DNA of 64,000 nt. Source: Pararobbsia silviterrae. Its GTDB lineage: Bacteria; Pseudomonadota; Gammaproteobacteria; Burkholderiales; Burkholderiaceae. The notes beneath the pieces are model-generated. The model did no database searches. It was given only the letters and a program-made list of their open reading frames with translations, and was not told the DNA's origin. The translations under genes were made by a program, and so were the position numbers. The stretch spans positions 62,001 through 126,000 of the forward strand of contig NZ_RBZU01000009.1 in assembly GCF_003628125.1 (NCBI RefSeq). The letters are read 5' to 3'. This document shows positions 9,053-18,176 of this stretch, piece after piece; the stretch's first letter is position 1; each line of letters opens with the position of its first letter.

Positions 9053-9924
9053 ACGACTCGACTTCGATGACCGAACCGGGCGGCGCAAGCCCGGTGGGTT
9101 CGCCGGCATCTTCGGCGGCATCTTCGGTGCCGACGCCCGTGCTCTCGGCCTATCGCGTCGACAAGCGTTACGCGAACGGTACCGTCGCGCTCGACGACGT
9201 CCGGCTCTCGATCGCGAGCGGCGAGTTCGTCTCGCTGCTCGGTCCGTCCGGATGCGGCAAAAGCACGTTGCTCAAGATGTTCGCGGGCATCGAGGCGCCC
9301 ACGCAAGGGCATCTGCGGTGGTGGGGGCAGGCCTTCTCGGCGGTCGGTACGACGGGACGGCGCCAATCGATGGTGTTCCAGGAGGCCACGTTGATGCCGT
9401 GGGCGAGCGTGGCCGACAACGTGCGGCTGCCGCTCGATATCGCCCGCATGCCGCGCCGCGAGGCGGACGAGCGCGTCGCTCGCGCGCTCGACGGCGTGGG
9501 CCTCGGAACCTTCGGCAAGGCGCGCCCGAGAGAGCTCTCGGGCGGCATGCAGATGCGCGTGTCGCTCGCGCGCGCGCTCGTCACCGAGCCCGATCTGTTA
9601 CTGCTCGACGAACCTTTCGGCGCGCTCGACGAGTTCACGCGCAACAAGCTCGACAGCGATCTGCGCGCGCTGGCGAAGGCGCGCGGCATGACCGTCGTGT
9701 TCGTCACGCATAGCTTGTATGAGGCGGTCTATCTGTCGGACAAGGTCGTCGTCATGCAGGCGCGTCCGGGCCGCGTGATCGCCGAAGTCGAGATCGACGC
9801 GACCGTTGCACGCGACGACGCGTTCCGCGTCTCGCAGCCGTTTCTCGAACACTGCAAGACCTTGTCGGATCTGATGACCGATGCGCATCGTCTCGCATCC
9901 GCTTCCATGGAGGTCGTGTCATGA
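9049..9924 (+). CDS. ABC transporter ATP-binding protein, nitrate/sulfonate/NMT1-type
   Basis: A 291-residue ATPase of the SsuB/TauB/ThiZ type that would drive import of the ligand bound by the upstream periplasmic protein. Walker A GPSGCGKST (about residues 64-72), ABC signature LSGGMQMR (about 163-170) and Walker B LLLLDEPFGALDE (about 183-195) are intact. It starts inside the Rieske stop codon (ATGA overlap) and overlaps the permease start the same way, so translation is coupled. The first 35 residues are a Ser/Ala-rich extension. Confidence 0.9.
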   Translation: MNDSTSMTEPGGASPVGSPASSAASSVPTPVLSAYRVDKRYANGTVALDDVRLSIASGEFVSLLGPSGCGKSTLLKMFAGIEAPTQGHLRWWGQAFSAVGTTGRRQSMVFQEATLMPWASVADNVRLPLDIARMPRREADERVARALDGVGLGTFGKARPRELSGGMQMRVSLARALVTEPDLLLLDEPFGALDEFTRNKLDSDLRALAKARGMTVVFVTHSLYEAVYLSDKVVVMQARPGRVIAEVEIDATVARDDAFRVSQPFLEHCKTLSDLMTDAHRLASASMEVVS

Positions 9925-10811
9925 GCGCCCATGCCGTTTCGTCTTCGCCGATCGAGCACACGGAGGATATTTCCGCTTCGTCCACGTCGTCCACCTCGTC
10001 CGCTTCGTCGCTTCCGCAGCGGCGCGTGCCGTGGCTCGCGCGTCCCGGCATGCGGCGTCGCGTCGCGCCGTGGTTCGTCGGCGCGATCCTGCTGATGCTC
10101 TGGCAAGGGCTTTGCGCGGGATTCGACGTGCCGTCGTATCTCGTACCGTCGCCGTCGGCGATCGCCGTGCAGTTCTTCAAGGATGGCCCGCTGCTGTGGA
10201 TGAGCCTCTGGGCCACGCTCAAGATCACGCTGCTCGCGTTCGGTCTGGCCACCGTGCTCGGCGTCGTGATCGCGTTGCTGTTCGTTCAGAGTCCGATGAT
10301 CGAGGCGAGCTTCTTTCCGTATGCGGTGCTGCTCCAGGTCACGCCGGTCGTCGCGATCGCGCCGCTGATCATCATCTGGGTCAAGAACACGACGTTCGCG
10401 CTCGTGATCTGCGCGACGCTCGTCGCGTTGTTTCCGATCATCTCGAACACGACACTGGGCTTGCGCAGCGTGAATCCGGGCCTCGTCAATCTGTTCCGGA
10501 TTCATGGCGCGTCGCGTTGGCAGACGTTGAGGTTGTTGCGCATTCCGAGCGCGTTGCCGTATTTCTTCGGCGGTCTTCGGATCTCGAGCGGGCTCGCGCT
10601 GATCGGCGCGGTCGTCGCCGAATTCGTCGCAGGGACGGGCGGCACGGGCGCGGGGCTCGCGTACCAGATCCTGCAGGCCGGTTTCCAGCTCAATATTCCG
10701 CGGCTGTTCGCGGCACTCGTGCTGATCACGGTCACGGGCGTCGTGCTGTTCGCGACGACCGTCGCGGGCTCGAAGCTCGCGCTGCGCGGCTGGCACGAGA
10801 GTCAACTTTGA
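9921..10811 (+). CDS. ABC transporter permease, BPD-type inner-membrane component
   Basis: A 296-residue membrane protein with about six hydrophobic segments after a Ser/Thr-rich N-terminal 50 residues. The EAA-type loop that docks the ATPase is visible as RIHGASRWQTLRLLRIPSAL (about residues 193-212). It belongs to the SsuC/TauC/ThiX group and completes a three-part importer with the two upstream genes. ATGA overlap with the ATPase gene implies coupled translation. The amidohydrolase gene follows after 49 bp in the same direction. Confidence 0.88.
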   Translation: MSAHAVSSSPIEHTEDISASSTSSTSSASSLPQRRVPWLARPGMRRRVAPWFVGAILLMLWQGLCAGFDVPSYLVPSPSAIAVQFFKDGPLLWMSLWATLKITLLAFGLATVLGVVIALLFVQSPMIEASFFPYAVLLQVTPVVAIAPLIIIWVKNTTFALVICATLVALFPIISNTTLGLRSVNPGLVNLFRIHGASRWQTLRLLRIPSALPYFFGGLRISSGLALIGAVVAEFVAGTGGTGAGLAYQILQAGFQLNIPRLFAALVLITVTGVVLFATTVAGSKLALRGWHESQL

Positions 10812-10860
10812 ACTCGGCCTTGAACGTTTTCGCCTCTATTTTCAGGGATAGGTATTGACG

Positions 10861-12285
10861 ATGTCTTCGACGCTGATCAGAAACGCCTCCGCCATTCTGA
10901 GCGGGGCGCGCACACAGGGAGAGGGCCCGGTCCGTCTGGACGGACCCGATATCCGGATCGTCGGCGAGACCATTGCCGAGATCGGTGCGCTCACGCCGCA
11001 GCCCGGCGAGTCGATCGTCGATGCGACCGATTGCGTCGTGTATCCGGCGTGGGTCAACACGCATCATCATCTGTTCCAGTCGCTGCTCAAGGGCGACACG
11101 GTGGGGCTCGATGCATCGCTGACGCCGTGGCTCGCCGCGACGCCGTATCGCTTTCGCGCCCTGTTCGACGAGCGGCGCTTCCGGCTCGCCGCGCGCATCG
11201 GTCTGATCGAACTCGCGCGTTCGGGCTGTACGACGGTCGCCGACCACAACTACGTGTACTACCCGGGGATGCCGTTCGACAGTTCGGCGATCCTGTTCGA
11301 CGAGGCGGACAAGCTCGGTCTGCGTTTCGTGCTGTTGCGCGGCGGCGCGACGCGCACACGCCAGCTCGAAGCCGAATTGCCGACCGCGCTACGGCCCGAA
11401 TCGCTCGACGCCTATCTCGCCGATATGCAACGACTGTCGGCACAGTTCCACGATGCTTCGCCGCGTGCGATGCGGCGCGTCGTCGTTGCGCCGACGACCG
11501 TGCTCTATTCGATTTCACCGTCGGAAATGCGCGAGACCGCGGCATTCGCGCGTGCGCACGGTTTGCGGCTGCACAGCCATTTGTCGGAGACCGTCGGCTA
11601 TCAGGACAGCGCGCGGCAGATGCACGGCATGAGCCCGGTCGAGTTTTGCGGCGAGTACGACTGGCTCGGCGACGACGTCTGGTTCGCGCATCTCGTCAAG
11701 ATCGACGCGCATGAACTCGCGATGCTGGCGAGCACGCGCACGGGCGTCGCGCACTGTCCGCAAAGCAACGGGCGGCTCGGCAGCGGTATTTGCCCTGTGC
11801 GCGAGATGGCGGATGCGGGCATGCCCGTGTCGATCGGCGTCGATGGCGCGGCGTCGAACGAAGCGGCCGACATGATTTCCGAGGTGCATATGACCTGGCT
11901 CGCGCAGCGTGCGCGACGCGGCATGGCGGCGCAGCCGTCGTATGCGGGCGGCCGGTTCGAAGGCGGCGCGGACGCCGCGACGATCGAGGACGTCGTGCAT
12001 TGGGGCACCGCGGGCGGCGCCGAGGTGCTGGGCTTGTCCGAAGTCGGACGGATCGCGCCGGGGTTCTCGGCCGATATCGCGATCTATCGGCTCGACGACC
12101 CGCGCTATTTCGGCCTCCACGATCCGGCGATCGGTCCTGTTGCTTCGGGCGGCAGGCCCGCTCTCGCGGCGCTGTTTTCGAGCGGCCGCCGGATCGTGCG
12201 CGACGATGCGATCGAGGGCGTCGACTTGCGTGAGCTTGCGCACGAGGCGAGGACGGCCGTCGGCGAGCTGCTGGCGAGCGTGTGA
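10861..12285 (+). CDS. Amidohydrolase, 8-oxoguanine deaminase-like
   Basis: A 474-residue metal-dependent deaminase of the AtzA/TrzN/guanine deaminase group in the amidohydrolase superfamily. Metal ligands are visible in NTHHHLFQ (residues 66-73), HSHLSET (about 239-245), WFAHLVKI (about 276) and GVDGAASNE (about 328-336). The HCPQSNGRLGSG stretch and the DGAASN motif closely resemble bacterial 8-oxoguanine deaminases, which make uric acid. The ATG at 10861 is preferred, and an in-frame TTG at 10855 is possible. Last gene of the transporter-oxygenase operon, so the imported compound likely carries an exocyclic amine on a purine or similar ring. Substrate identity is an inference. Confidence 0.8.
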   Translation: MSSTLIRNASAILSGARTQGEGPVRLDGPDIRIVGETIAEIGALTPQPGESIVDATDCVVYPAWVNTHHHLFQSLLKGDTVGLDASLTPWLAATPYRFRALFDERRFRLAARIGLIELARSGCTTVADHNYVYYPGMPFDSSAILFDEADKLGLRFVLLRGGATRTRQLEAELPTALRPESLDAYLADMQRLSAQFHDASPRAMRRVVVAPTTVLYSISPSEMRETAAFARAHGLRLHSHLSETVGYQDSARQMHGMSPVEFCGEYDWLGDDVWFAHLVKIDAHELAMLASTRTGVAHCPQSNGRLGSGICPVREMADAGMPVSIGVDGAASNEAADMISEVHMTWLAQRARRGMAAQPSYAGGRFEGGADAATIEDVVHWGTAGGAEVLGLSEVGRIAPGFSADIAIYRLDDPRYFGLHDPAIGPVASGGRPALAALFSSGRRIVRDDAIEGVDLRELAHEARTAVGELLASV

Positions 12286-12397
12286 GGCGGCACGCGGGTC
12301 GGGCAGACGTCTGAAGCGTTCGATGCGTCGGCGCGTTCGCTGAGGCGCCGGCCGTCGCGCACGGTTCGGCCGCGCGCGCGTCCGGCGCCGCCGCGCC

Positions 12398-14482
12398 TCA
12401 GTCGGCGTGCGCGGATTTGAGGTGAAGCAGTTGCGCGCCGTCGCTGACCTGGTCGCCGACGCGAAACAGCATCGCGTCGACGATGCCGTCGGCGGGCGCG
12501 ACGATCGTGTGCTCCATCTTCATCGCTTCGATGACGAGCAGCGCTTGGCCTTTCTCGACCGCCTGGCCCGCCTCGACATGAATCGCGACGACCTTGCCGG
12601 GCATCGGCGCCGTCAGGCGGCCGCCGTCGTGTTCGGCATCGCCCGCATGCGCGAGCGGGTCGTGCCAGTCGAAGCGCGATGCGTCGCCGTTCGCGAAGAC
12701 GTGGACGCTGTCGGCTTCGATGACCGCGCGGACCGGCATCCGGCTCGCGCCGCACGTCACGATGAAGTCGTACGGACCGTCTCCGCGGCGATACGCGAAC
12801 GCGGACGTTTCGCCGTCGATATCGAGCGATGCGACACCCCGATCCCTCCGATAGACGACCGTGACGGCATCGTAGGTGTCGTCGCCTTCGCCGCGCGGCG
12901 TCAACGAGAACGTGCGCTGGTAGGGCGCATTGAGCGCCCAGCCGCCGAGCGCGGTCCACGGTGAGGCGGGGGAGGCATGCGCCGCGCACGCCATGGATAG
13001 CGTCGACGCCGTTGACGAGTCGGCCGAAGAGGACGGTTGCGCGTGCGCGTCATAGGGGCCCTGCGCGTCACGCGCGAGCAGGGCAGCGACGGCCGCGGCG
13101 ACTGCGATCGGCTCGGGCGCGCGCGGCGGCGGAAACAGCGCTTCATGATGGCGTTCGATCAGACCCGTGTCGAGATCGGCCGACGCGAACGGCACGCTGG
13201 CGACGAGCCGTTGAAGGAACGCGATGTTCGTCGACACGCCGACGACCTCGAATTCGCGCAAGGCGGCGCGCATCGCGCGCAAGGCCGCGGCGCGGTCCGC
13301 GCCGTGCACGATGAGTTTCGCGATCATCGGATCGTAGAACGGGCTGATCTCGTCGCCTTCACGCACGCCGCTATCGACGCGCACGTGCGATGCGCGCTCG
13401 CGTGGCGCGCGCAGATAGGCGAGGCGTCCGATCGACGGCAGGAAGCCGCGCGCGGGATTCTCGGCATAGATGCGCGCTTCGAGCGCGTGTCCGTCGATGC
13501 GCAACGCATCCTGTTCAAGCGGGAGCGCGGCGCCCGATGCGACGCGCAGTTGCCACTCGACGAGATCGAGTCCCGTGATCATTTCCGTCACCGGGTGTTC
13601 GACTTGCAGGCGCGTATTCATCTCCATGAAGAAGAATGCGTCGTCGGCCATGATGAACTCGACGGTTCCCGCCCCGACGTATCCGACCGCGCGCGCGGCC
13701 GCCACGGCCGCCTCGCCCATGCTGCGCCGGCGGCTCGCGCCGAGTCCCGGCGCGGGCGCTTCTTCGAGCACCTTCTGATGGCGTCGCTGCACGGAGCAAT
13801 CGCGTTCGAACAGATAGACGGCATGGCCCTGCGTATCGGCGAAGACCTGGATTTCGACGTGCCGCGGCCGCGTCAGATACTTCTCGATCAGCACACGATC
13901 GTCGCCGAAGCTTGCGCGCGCCTCGCGCTGGCACGACGCGAGCGCGGCCGCGAAATCGTCGCCGCGCTCGACAATGCGCATGCCCTTGCCGCCGCCGCCC
14001 GCGCTGGCCTTGAGCAATACGGGATAGCCGATCGCGTCGGCTTCGCGGCGCAGCAGCGCGGGGTCCTGATCGTCGCCGTGGTAGCCGGGCACGAGCGGCA
14101 CGCCCGCGCGCGCCATCATCGCCTTGGCGGCGGCCTTCGATCCCATCGCCGCGATCGCGCTCGCCGGCGGCCCGATGAAGACGACGCCCGCGTCGGCGCA
14201 GGCTTGTGCAAACGCGGCGTTCTCGGACAGAAAGCCGTATCCCGGGTGGATCGCCTGCGCACCCGTCGCGCGCGCGGCAGCGAGCACGCGTTCACCGAGC
14301 AGATAACTGTGCGCGGCGGGAGAAGGGCCGATGTGCACGGCCTCGTCGCAGGCGGCGACGTGTTTGGCGTGCGCGTCCGCATCGGAATACACCGCGACGG
14401 TGGCGATGCCGAGCCGGCGGCATGTCGCGGCGACACGGCACGCGATTTCGCCACGGTTCGCGATCAGGATCTTGTTGAACAT
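12398..14482 (-). CDS. liuD: Methylcrotonyl-CoA carboxylase, biotin-containing alpha subunit
   Basis: A 694-residue biotin carboxylase/biotin carrier protein. It carboxylates biotin with ATP and bicarbonate and, with the beta subunit next door, converts 3-methylcrotonyl-CoA to 3-methylglutaconyl-CoA in leucine breakdown. It shows FNKILIANRGEIACRV at the N terminus, the ATP-grasp glycine loop GGGGKGM (about 165-171), the EMNTRLQVEH motif (about 288) and the biotinylated lysine in EAMKMEHT (about residue 655). It is the third gene of a minus-strand operon with mccB and liuA, which separates it from propionyl-, acetyl- and geranyl-CoA carboxylases. Confidence 0.9.
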   Translation of the reverse strand: MFNKILIANRGEIACRVAATCRRLGIATVAVYSDADAHAKHVAACDEAVHIGPSPAAHSYLLGERVLAAARATGAQAIHPGYGFLSENAAFAQACADAGVVFIGPPASAIAAMGSKAAAKAMMARAGVPLVPGYHGDDQDPALLRREADAIGYPVLLKASAGGGGKGMRIVERGDDFAAALASCQREARASFGDDRVLIEKYLTRPRHVEIQVFADTQGHAVYLFERDCSVQRRHQKVLEEAPAPGLGASRRRSMGEAAVAAARAVGYVGAGTVEFIMADDAFFFMEMNTRLQVEHPVTEMITGLDLVEWQLRVASGAALPLEQDALRIDGHALEARIYAENPARGFLPSIGRLAYLRAPRERASHVRVDSGVREGDEISPFYDPMIAKLIVHGADRAAALRAMRAALREFEVVGVSTNIAFLQRLVASVPFASADLDTGLIERHHEALFPPPRAPEPIAVAAAVAALLARDAQGPYDAHAQPSSSADSSTASTLSMACAAHASPASPWTALGGWALNAPYQRTFSLTPRGEGDDTYDAVTVVYRRDRGVASLDIDGETSAFAYRRGDGPYDFIVTCGASRMPVRAVIEADSVHVFANGDASRFDWHDPLAHAGDAEHDGGRLTAPMPGKVVAIHVEAGQAVEKGQALLVIEAMKMEHTIVAPADGIVDAMLFRVGDQVSDGAQLLHLKSAHAD

Positions 14483-14506
14483 GGTGTCGGTTCGATCGGG
14501 GTGGCG

Positions 14507-16204
14507 TCACATTCTGAACACGCCGAAACGCGTGTCCGGAATCGGTGCGTTAAGCGCTGCCGACAAGCCGAGCGCGAGCACGTCGCGCGTCTGCGCCGGA
14601 TCGATGACGCCGTCGTCCCAAAGGCGCGCGGTCGCGTAGTAGGGGTGTCCCTGGCGTTCGTACTGTTCTCGGATCGGCTGCTTGAACGCGTCTTCGTCTT
14701 CGGCGCTCCACGCGTCGCCCTTGGCCTCGATGCCGTCGCGCTTGACGGTCGCGAGCACTGACGCCGCCTGCTCGCCGCCCATCACCGAAATGCGCGCGTT
14801 CGGCCACATCCAAAGGAAGCGCGGTGAAAACGCGCGTCCGCACATACCGTAATTGCCCGCGCCGAACGAGCCGCCGATGATGACCGTGAGCTTCGGGACC
14901 TGCGCCGTCGCGACCGCCGTGACCATCTTCGCGCCATGACGCGCGATGCCTTCGTTCTCGTATTTGCGGCCGACCATGAAGCCCGTGATGTTCTGCAGGA
15001 ACACGAGCGGGATCTTGCGCTGGCAGCAGAGTTCGATGAAATGCGTGCCCTTTTGCGCGGACTCGGAAAACAGGATGCCGTTGTTCGCGACAATGCCCAC
15101 GCGCATGCCCCAGATCTGCGCGAAGCCCGTGACGAGCGTCGTGCCGAAGCGCGCCTTGAACTCGTCGAATACCGAGTCGTCGACGAGGCGGGCAATGACT
15201 TCGCGGACATCGAAGGGCTTGCGCGTATTGGTCGGGATCACGCCGTAGATCGACTCGGGATCGAAGCGGGGCGGTCGTGCGCGCGCGGAGTCGGCGACAA
15301 CGTGCGGCGCGTCGGACAGAGGCGACGAGGCGGATGCCGGGGCGGCCTCGGATCGTGCGCCAAGCGAGCGGATCGAATCCGATGATTGCGCGCGCAGGCG
15401 CGCATTGAGGTTCGAGACGAGCGTGCGCGCCATCGCAAGCGCATGCGCATCGTTGTCGGCGAGATGATCGACGACGCCCGAGAGCCGCGTATGGACATCG
15501 CCGCCGCCGAGGTCTTCGGCGCTGACGACTTCGCCTGTCGCGGCCTTCACGAGCGGCGGCCCGCCGAGAAAGATCGTGCCTTGTTCGCGCACGATGATCG
15601 ATTCGTCGCTCATGGCCGGCACATACGCGCCGCCCGCGGTGCACGATCCCATGACGACCGCGATCTGCGCGATGCCCTGCGCGGACAGGTTCGCCTGATT
15701 GTAGAAGATGCGGCCGAAGTGTTCGCGGTCCGGGAACACTTCATCCTGATTCGGCAGATTGGCGCCGCCCGAATCGACGAGATAGACGCACGGCAGCCGG
15801 TTTTCGGCCGCGATCTCTTGCGCGCGCAGATGCTTTTTGACGGTCACCGGATAGTAGGTGCCGCCTTTGACCGTCGCGTCGTTGCAGACGATCACGCATT
15901 CGATGCCCGCGATGCGGCCGATGCCCGTGATGATGCCGGCGCCGGGCGCGTCGCCGCGATACATGCCGTGCGCGGCGAGCGGCGAGAGTTCGAGAAACGG
16001 GGTGCCCGGATCGAGCAGATGAGCGACGCGATCGCGCGGCAGCATCTTGCCGCGCGCCAGATGTTTGTCGCGCGCCGCGGCGCCGCCGCCGAGCGACACC
16101 GCCTGCGTCTGCGCGCGCAGATCATCGACGAGCGCGCGCATCGCTGTCGCGTTGGCCGTGAAATCGCTCGCGCGCGGGTCGAGTTTGCTGTCAAGAACGG
16201 GCAT
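14507..16204 (-). CDS. liuB: Methylcrotonyl-CoA carboxylase, carboxyltransferase beta subunit
   Basis: A 565-residue carboxyltransferase (crotonase-like fold) that moves CO2 from biotin to 3-methylcrotonyl-CoA. Family landmarks are [19 protein letters not shown] (about 64-82), [15 protein letters not shown] (about 145-159), the oxyanion segment [17 protein letters not shown] (about 186-202) and [16 protein letters not shown] near residue 430. An in-frame region continues far upstream past the next gene, but ATGCCCGTT at 16204 is the proper start. Residues 271-312 form a Ser/Ala/Arg-rich linker that most family members (about 535 residues) lack. It begins 8 bp after liuA ends. Confidence 0.9.
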   Translation of the reverse strand: MPVLDSKLDPRASDFTANATAMRALVDDLRAQTQAVSLGGGAAARDKHLARGKMLPRDRVAHLLDPGTPFLELSPLAAHGMYRGDAPGAGIITGIGRIAGIECVIVCNDATVKGGTYYPVTVKKHLRAQEIAAENRLPCVYLVDSGGANLPNQDEVFPDREHFGRIFYNQANLSAQGIAQIAVVMGSCTAGGAYVPAMSDESIIVREQGTIFLGGPPLVKAATGEVVSAEDLGGGDVHTRLSGVVDHLADNDAHALAMARTLVSNLNARLRAQSSDSIRSLGARSEAAPASASSPLSDAPHVVADSARARPPRFDPESIYGVIPTNTRKPFDVREVIARLVDDSVFDEFKARFGTTLVTGFAQIWGMRVGIVANNGILFSESAQKGTHFIELCCQRKIPLVFLQNITGFMVGRKYENEGIARHGAKMVTAVATAQVPKLTVIIGGSFGAGNYGMCGRAFSPRFLWMWPNARISVMGGEQAASVLATVKRDGIEAKGDAWSAEDEDAFKQPIREQYERQGHPYYATARLWDDGVIDPAQTRDVLALGLSAALNAPIPDTRFGVFRM

Positions 16205-16212
16205 CGCGCGGG

Positions 16213-17388
16213 TCAGGCCGTTTCGTTGAACAGTTCGCGCCCGATCAGCATGCGGCGGATCTCGCTCGTGCCCGCGCCGATCTCGTAGAGCTTCGCGTCG
16301 CGCCAGAGCCGCCCGACCGGGTAGTCGTTGATATAGCCGTTGCCGCCGAGAATCTGGATCGCTTCGCCGGCCATCCATGTCGCTTTCTCGGCCGTGTAAA
16401 GAATCACGCCCGCGCAGTCCTTGCGCAGATCGCGCAGATGACTCTCGCCGAGCGCGTCGAGTCGCTGGCCGACCGCGTACAGATAGGCGCGGCACGCTTG
16501 CAGCGTCGTATAGAGATCGGCGACCTTGCCCTGGATCAGTTGGAACTCGCCGATCGGCTGGCCGAACTGATGGCGCTGATGGATGTAGGGCACGACCGCG
16601 TCCATCACCGCGACCATGATGCCGACGGGGCCGCCCGCGAGCACGGCGCGTTCGTAGTCGAGCCCGCTCATGAGCACTTTGACGCCGCCGTGGAGCTGGC
16701 CGAGGATGTTCTCGGCGGGGACCTCGACGTCTTCGAACACGAGTTCGCCGGTATGCGAGCCGCGCATGCCGAGCTTGTCGAGCTTCTGCGCGACCGAAAA
16801 ACCCTTCATGCCTTTCTCGACGATAAACGCCGTGATGCCGCGCGGACCGGCATCGGGATCGGTCTTCGCATAGACGACGAGCGTGTCGCAATCGGGCCCG
16901 TTCGTGATCCACATCTTCGTGCCGTTCAGACGGTAGTGATCGCCGTGGCGTTCGGCGCGCAGTTTCATGCTGACGACGTCCGAACCCGCGTTCGGCTCGC
17001 TCATCGCGAGCGCGCCGACGTGTTCGCCGCTCACGAGCCTGGGCAGGTAGCGCCGTTTTTGTTCGGGCGTGCCGTTGCGGTGGATCTGGTTCACGCAGAG
17101 ATTCGAATGTGCCCCGTATGACAGACCCACGGACGCCGATGCGCGCGAGATCTCTTCCATCGCGATCATGTGCGCGAGGTAGCCGAGTCCCGAGCCGCCG
17201 TATTCTTCGCCGACGGTCATGCCCAGCACGCCGAGGTCGCCGAACTTGCGCCAGAGGTCCATCGGGAATTGGTCGGTGCGGTCGATTTCCGCCGCGCGCG
17301 GAGCGATTTCGGCCGCCGCGAAGGTGGCGATCGAATCGCGCAGCGCGTCGAGATCGGGATCGGTCGGCAGGCCGAGTGGCGCGAGCAT
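16213..17388 (-). CDS. liuA: Isovaleryl-CoA dehydrogenase
   Basis: A 391-residue acyl-CoA dehydrogenase (FAD enzyme) that oxidises isovaleryl-CoA to 3-methylcrotonyl-CoA, feeding the carboxylase encoded by the two downstream genes. Signatures are [19 protein letters not shown] (about 126-144), [17 protein letters not shown] (about 157-173) and a C-terminal [30 protein letters not shown] block that includes the catalytic glutamate region of this subfamily. The start at 17388 is preceded by CAGGAGACACCC, whereas the earlier in-frame start at 17424 would begin inside the operator. First gene of the liuA-mccB-mccA operon. Confidence 0.9.
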   Translation of the reverse strand: MLAPLGLPTDPDLDALRDSIATFAAAEIAPRAAEIDRTDQFPMDLWRKFGDLGVLGMTVGEEYGGSGLGYLAHMIAMEEISRASASVGLSYGAHSNLCVNQIHRNGTPEQKRRYLPRLVSGEHVGALAMSEPNAGSDVVSMKLRAERHGDHYRLNGTKMWITNGPDCDTLVVYAKTDPDAGPRGITAFIVEKGMKGFSVAQKLDKLGMRGSHTGELVFEDVEVPAENILGQLHGGVKVLMSGLDYERAVLAGGPVGIMVAVMDAVVPYIHQRHQFGQPIGEFQLIQGKVADLYTTLQACRAYLYAVGQRLDALGESHLRDLRKDCAGVILYTAEKATWMAGEAIQILGGNGYINDYPVGRLWRDAKLYEIGAGTSEIRRMLIGRELFNETA

Positions 17389-17408
17389 GGGTGTCTCCTG
17401 AGCGTTGC

Positions 17409-17424
17409 TTGACGTTAACGTCAA
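17409..17424. promoter_or_regulatory. LiuR-type (MerR family) operator
   Basis: TTGACGTTAACGTCAA is a perfect 16-bp palindrome 20 bp upstream of the liuA start. It fits the motif bound by LiuR, the MerR-family regulator of branched-chain amino acid degradation in proteobacteria. MerR proteins bind between -35 and -10, and a TTGCCA hexamer just upstream on the minus strand could serve as -35. The liuR gene itself is not in this window. Confidence 0.65.
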
Positions 17425-17883
17425 CTGGCAAACATTGTTGCCGATGGCCCCGGCGAGGTCCAGCGCGCACCCGTCGGGGCAAACCCTGAGGCGGGCTGTG
17501 TCGCATCCTATGAGGCATGTCCTGCGGCAACTTCCGCGGGGTCTTCCGGGGCGTCTCTCGGAGCGTCTTCCGAGACGTCTCCCGGGGCGTCGCGAGCCGC
17601 GCTACGTGACGTGGCCATTCACCTTGACCGGCGAACGTGAGTTCTCTGTAAGGATTCGAGAGCCGGCGCACTCGGATCGGTCGTCAACCATCGTCCATAT
17701 ACGATCGTTTTCGAGATATCCTTGAGCGAATGCGCCGATTCGTATGGACAATACAGCGGCAGCCGTGCGTGGCGGGGCTGCACGGACTGGGCCGCGTCGC
17801 GCGAGCGTGAATCGATGGGCGCGCGACAACGCACCGAACATGCGCCGTCTTGCCGGGGACACACGATCGACGGCGATCCCGCG

Positions 17884-17917
17884 GTGCGGCTAGTGCGGCT
17901 AGTGCGGCTAGTGCGGC
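17884..17917. repeat. 9-bp tandem repeat in an intergenic region
   Basis: Three perfect copies of GTGCGGCTA plus a partial fourth (GTGCGGC). They lie in the 788-bp gap 17389-18176 between liuA and the sigma-54 activator gene. The same gap has imperfect GGGGCGTCT-like repeats at about 17535-17595. No credible gene is seen in the gap: the open frames there are Arg-rich and lack ribosome-binding sites. Confidence 0.7.
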
Positions 17918-18176
17918 GCGTCCTGGGGATGCCGCTCTGCGACGGGGCGATCGGCATGCGCGGCGCGCGGATTTGCGATCGCGCCGCGTGCGGTTCCGCA
18001 TGGAGTGATCGGTACCTGCGGTTGGATAATGCACTCGCAATGGGCGTCGTCGCGAGATGCGGCGCATACGAGCTGGGGGGCTGCGATTCGTATCTGTATC
18101 CGTTTGGTGTGTATCACCCAGAAATTCCGGGCGACGATCCGGGCCGTGAGTCTGTGCATGAGGTCGGAGTCGCACG

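Noticed and set aside
6899-9121. A 740-codon minus-strand frame opposite the ABC/Rieske genes
   Set aside because: Antisense shadow with Arg/His/Glu-rich composition typical of GC-rich DNA. The plus-strand genes have full catalytic motifs.
14507-17671. A 1054-codon open frame suggesting a carboxyltransferase fused to another protein
   Set aside because: Only the part from 16204 onward is carboxyltransferase. The upstream part is a shadow of isovaleryl-CoA dehydrogenase, Arg-rich and without homology.
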